Source of the DNA: Telopea speciosissima
Taxonomy: Eukaryota > Streptophyta > Magnoliopsida > Proteales > Proteaceae
Reading direction: 5' to 3'
Length of the DNA stretch: 64,000 nucleotides
Assembly: GCF_018873765.1 (NCBI RefSeq)
Contig: NC_057922.1
Span: 9,871,563 to 9,935,562, forward strand
The notes under the pieces are model-generated. The model had not been told where the DNA came from and did not search any database. It saw only the letters and a program-made list of their open reading frames with translations. The translations under genes and the position numbers were made by a program. Each line of letters begins with the position of its first letter. Position 1 is the stretch's first letter. Below are positions 23,253 through 34,563 of the stretch, piece by piece.

Positions 23253-23504
23253 GATCTGGCTGCTGTCCAGCCGTGGCGGGAGCTGGACCGTCCAGCACCC
23301 ACCTAAGATTCTTACACCTAGACAGGTTTACATCAAACGGTCCTAAATTTGAAAGGAAAGTTTTAACCCATCTTCCTATCTCACCCTCTCCTTTGACGAA
23401 ACCCGATCCAACTTCAGAACATATTCCATCTTCCTCTCCTGAAAAACCATTCGTTTCTCTTCATCTTCCCCCCATATTCTACTCATCTTCTCTGGAATCA
23501 TGGA

Positions 23505-23690
23505 AACAACTGGTTTATACCCTTTTCCTAAAAGAATTATGTCTCATGAGGAAGAGAATAGAATAAGGTGGAAGTACATCTGGAGTTCTGTTACCAGTCT
23601 TGACTGTGATGATGGGTTGTATAATGCTGAAACAGGGAAGAAGCGAGTTAGAGCAAAAGTGGCAGATTTCATGAATTTTGTGGATAGCCA
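23505..23690 (+). pseudogene. Captured F-box/LRR gene fragment, part 1
   Basis: The frame encodes RWKYIWSSVTSLDCDDGLY and ends ADFMNFVD. This is the segment just after the F-box in plant F-box/LRR (often FBD-type) proteins, where a ..RW+.LW..V..LDFDD.. motif and an FVDRVL motif are usual. After FVD the sequence changes abruptly into the 5' leader of the PDI piece. It is a fragment only, without the F-box itself. Confidence 0.65.
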
Positions 23691-23955
23691 TCTTCAGAGA
23701 AGAAAGAGACGAGACAGGCGCGGACAGTCCATTTTCCGCAGATAAGAGAGAGAGAGCGCTCTAGCCATGGCGTCTAGGGTTCCGATCTGCTTCTGCATTT
23801 TTGTTTTCTGTCTTTTCATTTCGTTTCATAGATTAGTCTCTGCTGCCGAAGAAGAAGGCAAGGCTGGGGAGTTTATGGTCACCCTTGATAACTCCAACTT
23901 CACTGATACTGTTAACAAGCATAACTTCGTTGTCGTTGAGTTCTATGCTCTATAG
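23691..23955 (+). pseudogene. Captured protein disulfide isomerase exon 1 (5' leader, signal peptide, start of thioredoxin domain)
   Basis: After a purine-rich leader (aagagagagagagcgctcta), an ATG at 23767 opens MASRVPICFCIFVFCLFISF, a clear ER signal peptide. It continues with VTLDNSNFTDTVNKHNFVVV and EFYA. In PDI family proteins this runs directly into the catalytic PWCGHC motif; here the frame ends just before it. The match is to the N terminus of PDI-like thiol oxidoreductases of the ER lumen. The piece interrupts the F-box/LRR fragment on both sides, so it was acquired separately or inserted later. It cannot encode an active PDI. Confidence 0.8.
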
Positions 23956-23984
23956 TATTGCTTCTTGTTCTTTTCGTTATTTTA

Positions 23985-24310
23985 TTCTGCGATGCTGATC
24001 GAATTGATGTATCTGATCGGTCTTTCCATCTCAAATGTGGTAGCTCCTGTGATTTAGATCACATTAATGCTTGGATATGTACTGCTATTACTCGTTTGGT
24101 TCACCAGCTCTGTCTCTCGATTTCTGTGAAACAGTTCCTTAAGTTGCCACACTACCTCTTTACTTCTGAATATCTGGTTAAGTTAGAATTGGTTGGAAAT
24201 TTTGTACTCAATGTTCCTTCTTACATCTGTTTATCAAGACTCATTATCCTCTATTTTGGAAGAGTTACTTTTCTTGATGTTATCTCAGTGGAACTACTCT
24301 TTTTAAGCTA
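23985..24310 (+). pseudogene. Captured F-box/LRR gene fragment, part 2
   Basis: The frame encodes SFHLKCGSSCDLDHINAWIC, then KQFLKLPHYLFTSEYLVKLE, then a segment ending GRVTFLDVISVE. This is the LRR part of plant F-box/LRR proteins (typical pattern: F+L.C....C....+.W+..A..R..., then ..LP..LF....LV.L.L..., then ICL..L..L.L..VTF.D). It follows on from part 1 once the PDI piece is set aside, so both parts probably came from one donor gene. The frame stays open into the right TIR to 24503. Confidence 0.7.
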
Positions 24311-24661
24311 TACAACACTTGGAGAAGATGAGTGGAATATAGAAAATGAGAGAGAAGAATACCTGGTTAGCCTCGTCATCGTTGGAATCAACTTTGAAGA
24401 AGATGAGTGGAATATAGGGGAAGATGGAGATTCTCGCAGAAAGGGGGAAGATGAAGATAAACGAACGGTTTTTCAGGAGAGGAAGATGGAATATGTTCAG
24501 TAGTCGGGTCGGGTTTCGTCAAGGAGAGGGTGAGAGAGGAAGATGGGTTAAAACTTTCCTTTCAAATTTAGGGCCGTTTGATGTAAACCTGTCCGGGTGT
24601 AAGAATCTTAGGTGGGTGCTGGACGGTCCAGCTCCCGCCACGGTTGGACAGCAGCCAGATC

Positions 24662-25504
24662 CATGAAGAATGACCACCGCCGCACCTTTGAAAATTTCGG
24701 TCTTTCCATGGGATGCGCAGGATGACTGCCGTGCCTCTGAGAATTTCCACCTTTCCATGGGGATACAGCAATCATTCCGCGCCCAGGTAGTGTTCTTTCC
24801 AAAGGAAGAACTTTGGAACTCTCCGGTTCTCTCCCCTGCTTTTTTTCCGGTCTCTATTGCCCCGTCACTCTGCAACTTCACGAATCCCACCCCTTGACTC
24901 CCTTTGCAACTAAATGCCCCGGTCCTCTATTTCTCCCTCATCATCCTTCTCCGGTGGTTTTGTAATTCGTGCTCCTCAATTAACTATCAACCCTGAAATG
25001 GTTATAATGGTAGCGACAGAGAGAAATCTGCTTCCCGTTCAAGGAATTTCAGGAGTTGGTTGCACGTATCGTAGAAAACATTAATTTTTGAGTGGTACTC
25101 GTTAAGCCGGTTACGATATCGTAGATGCTTGTTTTGGCGCGAGAGAGAGAGATTTCAGTGAGCCGATCCCTTCTTTTGAGTACAGCAACACTGGGAAACT
25201 GGCTCCAGCAACACCGAGAAGGAAACCGAGGGAGAGGCAACTTTTCATCCGAGCCTTTTACAGCTTCTCCACCACACGTACATGGAGTTCACATCCTCTA
25301 GTTCCGCCCTGCCCGGAAGTTTCCGCCTTGCTTGTGTGTGGGGCGCACACGGCAGTTGGTGCAGGCGAAAGTAGAAGACGTGAATTTCACGTACATGAAA
25401 ACGCTCAGGCATAGGTAAGGCGATCAATGTGCACACCCATGTGTCTGCACCGCTCAGCCTGCTATAGGCAGTAGATCTCGATCTATGTAATTTGCTTATA
25501 AATA
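24662..25504. other. Intergenic, GC-richer patch
   Basis: Just outside the Pack-MULE, two adjacent units of about 47 bp (24670-24765) share gccgc/gccgtgcct.tga.aattt and cctttccatggg. No coding exon is recognised. The open frames are continuations of TIR sequence or low complexity. Confidence 0.4.
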
Positions 25505-26070
25505 AATAAACTCTTATAAAAAAGTAGAGTTCGTCCTGCATGCAACAGCCAATTAACAGGTGCTCACTCCTTTTCTCTCGGATTTGGATCCTCTACGGTG
25601 CAGTTGCTCGTCTTGCTTATGTTATATGGACACAAGGCTACGTGCAAACACCACCTTGCTCCTGCCCGAATGCCTTGACCAAATAGGGGTAAGGCAATCT
25701 TTGCACGTAGCACTATGTCTATGTAGCGCAGGTAGGACGGGCAGCATAGAAGATCTGGATCCTTTTCTCTCCTGCCATGCCTATTTGGTACTTTTTTTTT
25801 TTTATATGAATATTTTAATAATTCTGGTATCTAATAAGAGTGATTCAATTTTTATATGAAGAAATTCCAGAGATTTTGAAACATTTTGACTATTGTTTTC
25901 TAGTCTATGTTTTTGACTTTTGAAGGGATTGGTCGGATCTACGAAAAAGAGCTTCGGACAGTGAAATAAAACTCGACGGAGTTGGATGCAGAAGAAAAAA
26001 AGATACAGGCGCTTATAGAAACAACAGACCTCTCCTTATTCATGTATTAAAATTTTGGTGGTTATTATTA
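25505..26070 (+). repeat. Dispersed repeat R1, copy d
   Basis: It starts with aaaagtagagttcgtcctgc, continues with a T-run and gagattttgaaacattttga, and reaches the core at about 25925 (DWSDLRKRASDS when translated). The order matches 13500-13880, but an extra segment of about 200 bp (25560-25780) separates the first blocks. Confidence 0.5.
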
Positions 26071-26514
26071 TTTATAAGAATAAAAATGAACAACATAATC
26101 ATCCTACCTAACAAGGAAAATTAAAACCATTGAAGATCACAAATAGGGTTATGCCAAAGATCGATGTCATATCAAAGGAATGAAGAACTTGTTTCAATAT
26201 CATTCTAGATGGGAGTATCAAGTGGATTCTCTGGTCGGTTGGAGCAAGCAATTTTGAGAATATAGAGATTCTTAGAAGCCACAAATACGGTAGAAAAAAC
26301 AAATCCATTTTCATCCTTCTCCAGGTACTGTTAACTTTGCACTCAAACTTGTACACTTGCAGACCTCCATGACCCTCCTAAGAAACTCCAATCACTTGCA
26401 GACCTCCATAACCATTTTGTCGTTGTGGGTTCCAGACAGATTGATACAGCGTGAGATTTATGATTTCAAAGATAAGAGATGTGCATCGGCACATGTGGAA
26501 GGAAGCTACTCCAA
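26071..26514. other. Spacer, nothing recognised
   Basis: AT-rich spacer with no supported feature. Confidence 0.3.
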
Positions 26515-27081
26515 AAGCTTTGATCTATCACATTAAAAAGGAACCTTTACAAGAAGGGGGGGAAAATAACTGGTTCTATCCAAGAGGAGCCTAAAACCCT
26601 CCAATCCCTTGTGCTCCTATAATATGGAACCAAATCAAATTCTTCTCTTTTCATGCATCACAAAGCATTCTTAAGTAGAAGGGTATTGACTTGGTTAATT
26701 CTAAAACCACCAGAACTGCTTCACAATTGTCTGTCTCTACATGGGCTTTTCATGTAGAAGAACTTCTCAAGGGTTCTCTGTATACTTCCACAGTCGTTGT
26801 GGTGCTGTGGCAGTGAGTATTGGGCAGGAAATAAAAATATAAAACCCAAATGGTTTTAGACCCATTTGAACAGACCTCATCTACATTGTCGACAGTTGAT
26901 ACCAACTTCTCTTTTTCTCGCAAACCTCAACCACCCTCCTTTCAAAACCCTAACAGAAGATATTGTTAATGATTCCATGGATTCTAAATATCCACTAGAG
27001 CTCAGTGACGAGAAGTGATTCAGGCAGAATCAAACCTTTCTTCTATAGTTGTATGCACAACTATTCTTCAAAAAAAAAAAA
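26515..27081. repeat. Dispersed repeat D1, copy 2, ending in an A-tract
   Basis: Second copy of the repeat at 15787-16336, in the same orientation, with the same 3' end gcacaactattcttcaaaaa and an A-tract. The two copies differ by scattered substitutions and small indels, so the duplication is not recent. Confidence 0.6.
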
Positions 27082-27351
27082 CATGTCAGCTAAGTACGAG
27101 AAATATGACTCAAATTAGAGGACAGTTACCACTTTGACCAAAGACAGGCAGTGACTACTAAGTTCCCCAACTATAATACTACAAACAAATGGTTCCATCC
27201 ACCAAACGACTATGGTTAATTGAGAAATCCAGTTAGAGATACCTACTTAATCACAAAAACATTCACAGTACAGTGATCTATCAAAAAGTTGCATCTTTCC
27301 CATTTCTTTTGGAGTGTGACAGAAACGCCCCAAAAAAATCCTTGTCACAGC

Positions 27352-30300
27352 CTAAGTATTCTCCATGACCGCATTGTCAATTTCATCCGCATGATCCCGA
27401 AGTACCTTCCACTTCAAAAGGAATAAATGAAAGTGTGAATAGATTGTTGACATCCTAGGGTCACAAAAAGGAGAGAATTTTGGAGGGAAAGAGGATACCT
27501 GATCCATGCTCAATGAAATGCCTGTTGCAATATTAAATAGCAAAACTATCAGTACTTAGCAGAGAAAAGTTGAAATAGCCAACATAACTCAGAAACATCA
27601 CATTTAAGATATCATTTCTACATTAGATGAAATTAAACATAAGAATGTGTACAGGTACCAAGTTGTAGAAGTATTATGTTTCTAAGGACAGGCCTCTTAA
27701 GAAGAGGGTGTGTGTGTGTTTGGGGGGGAGGGATATATCTTGTCCCTACTATAAAGAAAACTCTTGTTATTCTTGAAATCAAACTGAAGTAAAAGTGCAT
27801 TCAAGGATTATCCTACTAACCTCACACAAATTGCCGTAAAACCATCTAGAGGTTAAGCAAATAAAAAGGGAAAAAGGTTTAACCTACAACCAACTTAACA
27901 GCTGATTGGACAAATTACAACAAAACATCAAAAGTCACTTCATCTCTGGGGGATTTTTCTTCCCCACATAAACTCCTCAAAACCACCAGTGTTGACCTGA
28001 TCAGTAATGTTAATACTCTTATAGAGCTGTAAAGGGCATACCCAGTGCATGAGACTCCTGCCACTGCGGGGTCTGGGGAGCGTCATAATGTACAGTCTTA
28101 CCTCCGCTTCACGGAGAGGCTGTTTCCTGACTCAAACCTGCGACTACTATGTCGCAATGGAGCAACCGTATCATCATGTGAGGTAAGGTTGTTGGTAAAT
28201 GAGTTAGTAAAGTTGGTACACAGTCCTAGGTCACCATACCAGATATTATCCTCCCAAACCACCACAGCAATATAATAAATTACTTTTAGATAAATAAAAA
28301 TTACCTCCAGAGATTGGGGTCATATATTCTAAACAACAGAGTAGGTGTTGCAAAAGAGAGAAAAAAGACCTAAGATGCTCTTTCTGAATGAGTTTGTGAA
28401 GTTGTTACACAGTCCTAGGTCACAGCATACCAGATATCCTCCCAAAACATAAATGTCATGAACATTAGTATTTCCTGATAACTGAGAACCTATAACAAAG
28501 TACCCAACTATTGATCTTACTCACAATTGGTTGCCACCAAATTCTTGGAGATGAAGTTATCTACAAAGACATAAGCTTCCAACAAGTAGATAAAAGTGAA
28601 AATGATGTGGAAGCAGAAAATTGAAAGTAGTGCCAGAAATTAAAACCTTTGGTGATTGGAGCAATATCTTCTTGAGAAAAAGTGGGGGAGGGAGAGGGGG
28701 AGGGGAAGGAGATACTCTTTTTCCATATGAAATGGTGCCCAGGGGAGGAGAGAATCATTAGATTTTCTTCTAGGTTTCTCCTCCCTCTCCCCCCACCGCC
28801 CCGCAAAAAAATTCATGGACTTGTCTGCATAGATTGCATTGGAAGAACATAAACATGCATTTGGAAGCAGAAGATACTATGGAAAAAGCGTAGAAAATCA
28901 TTTCTGACACTTATCCCTGACCCAAGTGCACATTTGGCCTTTCTTTTTTAACCCTGTGACTAGTCATCCAACCTTGTGAACTTTCATATGTAGATATCCC
29001 CGACTTCTCCCCACTGGTATGTCTTTTCTCCATAGTTATCAAGGGGGAAGGCGACCAAGACACCCATGGCGACCAAAGATCCTAGACGCCAAGGCGACAC
29101 CTTGATAACCATGCTTTTCTCTCTTTACACCCCTCCCCCACAAAAAAAGGGTGTCAAGTCGCTCTCTTTAAGCTGAAGACAGCATCTACAGAATTAGACA
29201 TGGACACATGGTTAAGTATACCAAAATGAATTGAGAGTCTAGATTTTATCCTCTTTTAAAAAGAGGAGGGTGGGGAGGGGAGGGGGGGGGGGGGTTGGAG
29301 AAAAATTGTAACCTTTAAAGAACAATATTAGACATTTATCTGAAACTTGGATTCCACACCATTAAGCGCAGCTGCTCACTAGGTGGATGTTAGAAATCTA
29401 GAGCCAGTATGTCATCAAGCTTCAGAAAACTCGGTTAACATTGCATTAGCCCAGCCAACAACGTACTTCAGCAGTCATGGCCCAACTAATTTGAGATTTT
29501 TTCCTTTCTGCAATTGAGCTAAAAGTAGGCTCATAGACAAGCATCCCTAGGAAGAGTAGAGATAAATAGCAGAGTCAACTCAAAGCATGTCAAATTGTCA
29601 ATATTCATCTGTGTTTGAAGGTATCTTTTCAGAAAGTCTAGTAAATTTTTTCTTTGGCATCTTTATTAGGACTTGACGAATGTTAAAAGAACCTCTGAAG
29701 AGCTTCAATTTTCTGGGCTGAATTGTAAACAAGGGTATGGGGACCTTCTGCTATATACTCAATAATTGCCTAAGTAGCAATTTCACCACCTCTCTTTTGT
29801 GACAGCATTTTGTTCTTTTAAGAACTGAAAGGAGAAATCATTCTCCATCAACCTATGTGCTATGAAGGTGGCTCCTGATTTTCAATACAGCAAAAAATCA
29901 GAAACCCCTGAACCCTCTGTAAATTTTAATGATTTTGGTCCATTTGGATTTAAAGATTAGCCTCACAAACACTGATTATACATGGAGAATCACATGAATT
30001 CCTTTTTCTTTCCCATGCATGACAGATATTCTCACCAGAATTGAAAAATGTAGACTAGAAGGATATGAACAAAATAGTATAATCTATAAGCACAAAATAT
30101 CATATTACAACTAAAAAAGCTGTAACCATGAGAATATATATTACATATAATTTATCCCAAAATATGTGAATTTGACCTTGAATATCTTAAACATTTCACT
30201 AAGAATCTTCCCTAACAATTGATCAATGTTCTACAAACCCACATCCAACTGTTGTCATTGTCTGGAGTAATATTTACACTTCAAATCATGACATAGCTAG

Positions 30301-33300
30301 GACATTGACCCAGTATGTATTTCTGTTTTGAGCTTAACCTTCATTATTTTAAGTTCAATTTCCCATCAGAATTTAATCATAATAGATAAGAAAGAATTTG
30401 AGTGAAAAGTCTATTTGAGGAAACAAGGGAAAAGGGGGATGGACACCTGGACAGACCCATGAAATTAACCTCGACAAATTGCTTTTTGGGTCCAGTAGGG
30501 CTTTTTAGTTTATTTATTTATTTAGAGTTCTATTATTTGGATTTATCTTGTAATCTACTGTTTTAGTTTTAATAGGCTAAGTAGTGGTAAGAGTATGATT
30601 TAGGGTTTTATTCCAGTTTTAGAGTCCAAGTTAGAGTCAAGTTTTATTTTAGTTTTGGTTAAGGATTAGAAGTCCTTTATTTTCCTCTTTAAATACATGG
30701 TTGTAATAAAGTTTAGACAGATTTATGAATGAATTTTATTTGAGTTGTTTATGGTGCCGGATTGGTATGATACCATAGGTCATGTGACCTCTTCTCTTCC
30801 TTTCTCTGAAACCTCTCTTTCGTCTCTGGATTCTCTCTCACATCTCACCTTCTTCTATCCTGATCCTTTCTTTTCTTCTATTATTCTTCCCTGTCCTGTT
30901 TCTGGGCACCCTAACAGTTTGATAGGAGTCAATCGATCTCCCTCATCCTTTTCCTATTCTCTATCACCCGTTGGGTGAGAGTTTCCCTACCTAAAGCTTC
31001 AGAGCCTTGGCTGCTGAAACCTCTGAAACCATTCCTGTTGACAGATCCATTACCTGAACCAAAATGGAGCACTTCCTTCCGCCTAGAGCAATTTCAGCAC
31101 TTGTTTTTTTTTATTGACACTTGCTGATTGGAGTTTTTTTAGGTTTGGATTCAATAGGGTTGGGGATTACGAACCTCATCCCATAATTTCATTGGATTTC
31201 AATTCAAAGGGTGAAAGTTCTCTCCCTCACAAGCCATCTCTCCCCTTCGCTGGTTCTGTTGTTTTGATCGAAGGTTGAAGGCAACCTTATTTCAGGTTTG
31301 TGTTAAAATAAAATTATCTTGTTATGCCATAAAGACCCTTGTGTTTCCTATTAAACCAAAGTCTGTCCAACCCCTATAGTTGCTTCCAACTCTATTCCCA
31401 TACAAAACATATAAAAGACCTTTGAGTCCTAACCCACATCCACCTTCCAAAGTAGCCCTTTACAATTCTGGTTATCTACCAGATTACCACTCCCCACTTT
31501 GCTACCCTTGATATATTTACAGTTTTGCCATTACATTTAATTGTTGAGCTATTTAGAGACTGGGTGGGCCCATAAGCGATCAAAGACGGATTTTCAAACC
31601 CCGGATCCACATCAGAATAACTAGCGAGTACCTAGGCCATCATTATCCCTCATATATTTCTCAGGATCATCTGCATGAAGGCTTCCTACCAGAAGAGGGA
31701 CCTAATAGACTAATGTCTAAAATTAGCAAAATGTTAATCTCTGCACCTTCCCTTGTACGCAAAGAATGCCTTCACAACCCATCGTTCTATTTAATTCTTT
31801 TATTCTCGATGATATAACAAAATTTATAAGTAAAGAAGAAAGGAAATAATCATAATACACAAATAGATAGGCCTGAATAACTAACCTCAAAATACCACCC
31901 CCCCCACCACCCCCCCAAAGAAAAAAAAAATCCATCCCAAGTCCCATCCTAATCCTCACCTAATAGTCACCCTAAAGTTTCCCAACCTATGCATCTAATG
32001 ACAATGACACAAGGTGTGAACAAACACTTTGAAAGCTTCTATCAGTCTATCAGAATGCATCAATCTGAAGCTTTATTTCAAACCTAAATCCTAAATTATG
32101 CAGTATGAATTTTTATGAAACTCAGGTGTAACAAAAATAGGATGCCTAATCTACAGTTAATCCACTAAAATAAGAAAATCAGTGATTTTAAGTTTGAGTC
32201 TACACTCTTATGCAGCTAAAGTCCTAATGAATAAGATAAAACTGATTCTATTTCTAGAAAATAAAAATCTCACTCTGCACAAACAATGCCCGCTGTACAT
32301 TACACTCACTGCAACATAACTTATCATCAACAAAACTTCCAAGTTCCTACGATTCTTTCAGCTTCCAAATTTCTCTCTATAGCATTTTCATTAATTTATA
32401 AGATTGCCACATGCAATTACTTAGCCCGTGCCTCAAGAGAACTATGCATCATAGCTTGATTCTAGATCCACTCTCTCTTAATGCAACTTCTTCAAAACTT
32501 CAATTGCCACTCCATGAATAGGGATATTGAGGATTATCCAGAAAGTCATTTGGGAATTGCTCTGATTCTCTCTCACTTTGTTCTTCTTGTAGAAAGAAAG
32601 GATCCCAAAGAATTGATCTTTCTCTTAGTTGCTTAATCTCTCTTTAATTGGTGAAAGTGTGATACTCGATCTTCATCACGAATGGAAAGGAAACAATCTC
32701 TGGATAGTCTAGAAGATCCTTTAAACTCTATAGGATGAAGAAGTCTATTATTGTGATCAGGGAGACTCCAACCACACAGTCTTGGGCACAAATGTTAACA
32801 CCTTCAATCTTAAATCCCAGATCAGTCTGACAATCCCCATTGTCTTCCTTCTACAGTACTGCAGGTAAAAATATTTCTTATTCTCTCTATTTTAATTTAA
32901 TCTAATTTCTGAGCACCCTATAAAGTGATATAAATCCTATCTTATAGATCTTACAATACAGGCAATAATGATCTCAGCAATCAACCTTGGAGGAAAAAAT
33001 CAAGCCACATATATTTATGTACAAACCTGGAAAATAACCCACACCAATGGATAACTTCAAGTGCTTAACCCTATACTATTCTGTTCAAAACAATTCAGTC
33101 CTTAAAATAGGCCATCCATCTTTTAAATCCTTCAAACTCTGTTTCTACTAGCTCAATCCAGACCAGCACTGCAAAACAGCCAATCTACTGCTTCCAGAGC
33201 ATGTATTTCCTCTGCACTTTCGATTGAAAGAGACCTGTACCTAGAATTCTTGTTTGCTGGCTACTGTCAAGTGTAGGATATTAGGTTATAGATTTATTTA

Positions 33301-34563
33301 GGAGAAAACTACATAATTTTACTCAAAATTGACTTGTAAAATTAAAAAGAACCAAAGAAAAAAAAAATCCTTTCCCTTCACCAAATCAAGGGTTCAAATC
33401 TTTCATGCCTAAGGAATTCCTAGATTTGAGAATTAGCATTACAGGAGAATGGCTAAATGCACTACCTATTTTGGACAAAATCTGTATTCCATCAGAAATT
33501 GGATCAAGCCCAAAAGGACATAGAAACCTTCAGGAAAACCATCCAATACAAGGCAGTGCATCCATTACCAATTTGACTTCTAACACTAAGTTAAAAAGCT
33601 TGCTTACATAAAAGAGAATTCGAAAGTTGATACATATAACTCAATGATGATTCAATTACCTATGATTCCCATAATTTACCAAACTATTACATTTGACCTT
33701 CCCCAGACCCTGCTAAACGCGGAAGCCTTGTGCACTGGGTACGACCTTTTATATCTTCGAGAGTCCATGTATCCATTTATGTTCTAGCTCTAAACCTCTA
33801 AACAATCGAGCAACCTTGCACACTAAGCAGAAATGGAGTATACGCATGACAAATGATGAACTCAAACCAATAACATACGTATTTACGTGTTATGCGCCAA
33901 CTCCCCACCCTCCCAAGAAAAAATTTTAAATAAATAAAAAAAACATGGCAAATGATGAACTCAAACCAATAACATACATGGTTATCATGTTATACTCTAA
34001 ACCCCCCCCCCCCCCAAAAAAAAAAAAAAGAAAGAAAGAAAGAAGAAGAATTGCAGAGTTAGTTGCAGTGAATTAATAGGCCAATTTAAGCTCTTTCCGT
34101 CCCTATTCCATGGAATGGGGAGAAAACCCACAAACCTCCACGAACAGATAAATGTAAGTAAAGCACATTTTTCGTATTTCCATAAACAATGCAATAGGAG
34201 GGAAAAATATGACGTAATCCAAAACGGGAATACCTTTTTTCCCAGGCAATTCTTTTCCATCTTTGTAGTAAAACTCACGGATGTCGACCATAATCTTCCC
34301 TTGAAAGTTCCTCACTTTGACTCTCCTAGTCTTCGAAAGCTTTACAAACAATAAGAAACAAAGTGAGAAAGAACAAGAGAGTAAGGCTATCAGACACACA
34401 CAGATATATATAGAGAGAGAGAGAGGAGTACATCACAAACGACAATATCGTCGGAGTCATCAGAGCCTTTCCGGGCGTTCTTCTTGGCCGGAGCACCACC
34501 ATGGTCGGAGTCACCATCGGAGGCGAAGCCCCCTTCGTCCTTCCTCTTTCCCCATCTCGACAT
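27352..34563 (-). CDS. KIWI: PC4-family transcriptional coactivator, KIWI type, four exons, 106 aa
   Basis: Exons on the minus strand: 34563-34432, 34339-34234, 27521-27499 (23 nt) and 27411-27352. All borders are GT-AG and phases agree, giving 106 residues, close to Arabidopsis KIWI (about 107). The N terminus is acidic and Ser-rich ([10 protein letters not shown], then [11 protein letters not shown]), as in plant PC4 proteins. The C-terminal PC4 domain (about 42-104) shows [38 protein letters not shown] and [14 protein letters not shown]4 proteins are nuclear, bind single-stranded DNA as dimers and help activator-dependent Pol II transcription. The start is the first ATG of the family-typical N terminus. 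Odd points are the 6.7-kb second intron full of repeats and the 23-nt third exon. The gene appears intact. Confidence 0.92.
28031..28200 (-). mobile_element. Au SINE (tRNA-derived)
   Basis: On the minus strand it reads ggttgctccattgcgac.., a B-box-like caggtttgagtcaggaaaca, gcctctccgtgaagcggagg, and ends cccagaccccgcagtggcag...ctcatgcactgggtatgccc. These are the diagnostic body and end of the Au SINE widespread in plants. It lies inside KIWI intron 2. The tail is a short t-run, as usual for Au. Confidence 0.8.
33690..33745 (+). mobile_element. Au SINE, 3' fragment
   Basis: The plus strand reads ttccccagaccctgctaaac..gaagccttgtgcactgggta followed by cgacctttt, the 3' end of an Au SINE. The tRNA-related 5' part is missing, so the copy is 5'-truncated. 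It lies in KIWI intron 2. Confidence 0.75.

Larger units (their letters stand above)
23253..24661. mobile_element. Pack-MULE-like element carrying pieces of two host genes
   Basis: Long terminal inverted repeats enclose the element: left about 23253-23493, right about 24397-24661. Matching blocks in the same order include gatctggctgctgtcca, cgtggcgggagctggaccgt, cacctaagattcttacacc, tttgaaaggaaagttttaac and cctctcctgaaaaacc. They are about 90% identical by eye, and the right copy has a 27-bp insertion. The outer part contains the palindrome gctggac-c-gtccagc. Inside are fragments of an F-box/LRR gene and of a protein disulfide isomerase gene (listed separately), and no transposase. Long TIRs plus host gene pieces fit a Mutator-type Pack-MULE. 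I could not see a clean 9-bp target duplication. Confidence 0.8.
27522..34233 (-). other. 6.7-kb second intron of KIWI
   Basis: No exon of another gene is recognised inside. It holds two Au SINEs (28031-28200, 33690-33745), a near-duplicate stretch (cacagtcctaggtcac..ataccagatat at about 28220 and 28412), G- and C-homopolymer runs (29281-29295, 31898-31917, 34002-34016), and a TATA-containing stretch with a following cttcagagccttgg (30480-31010) that could be a decayed LTR. Confidence 0.6.

Noticed and set aside
30480-31010. Possible solo LTR in the KIWI intron (TATA-like tttaaatac, then cttcagagccttgg)
   Set aside because: Ends and target duplication cannot be defined; left only as a note on the intron.
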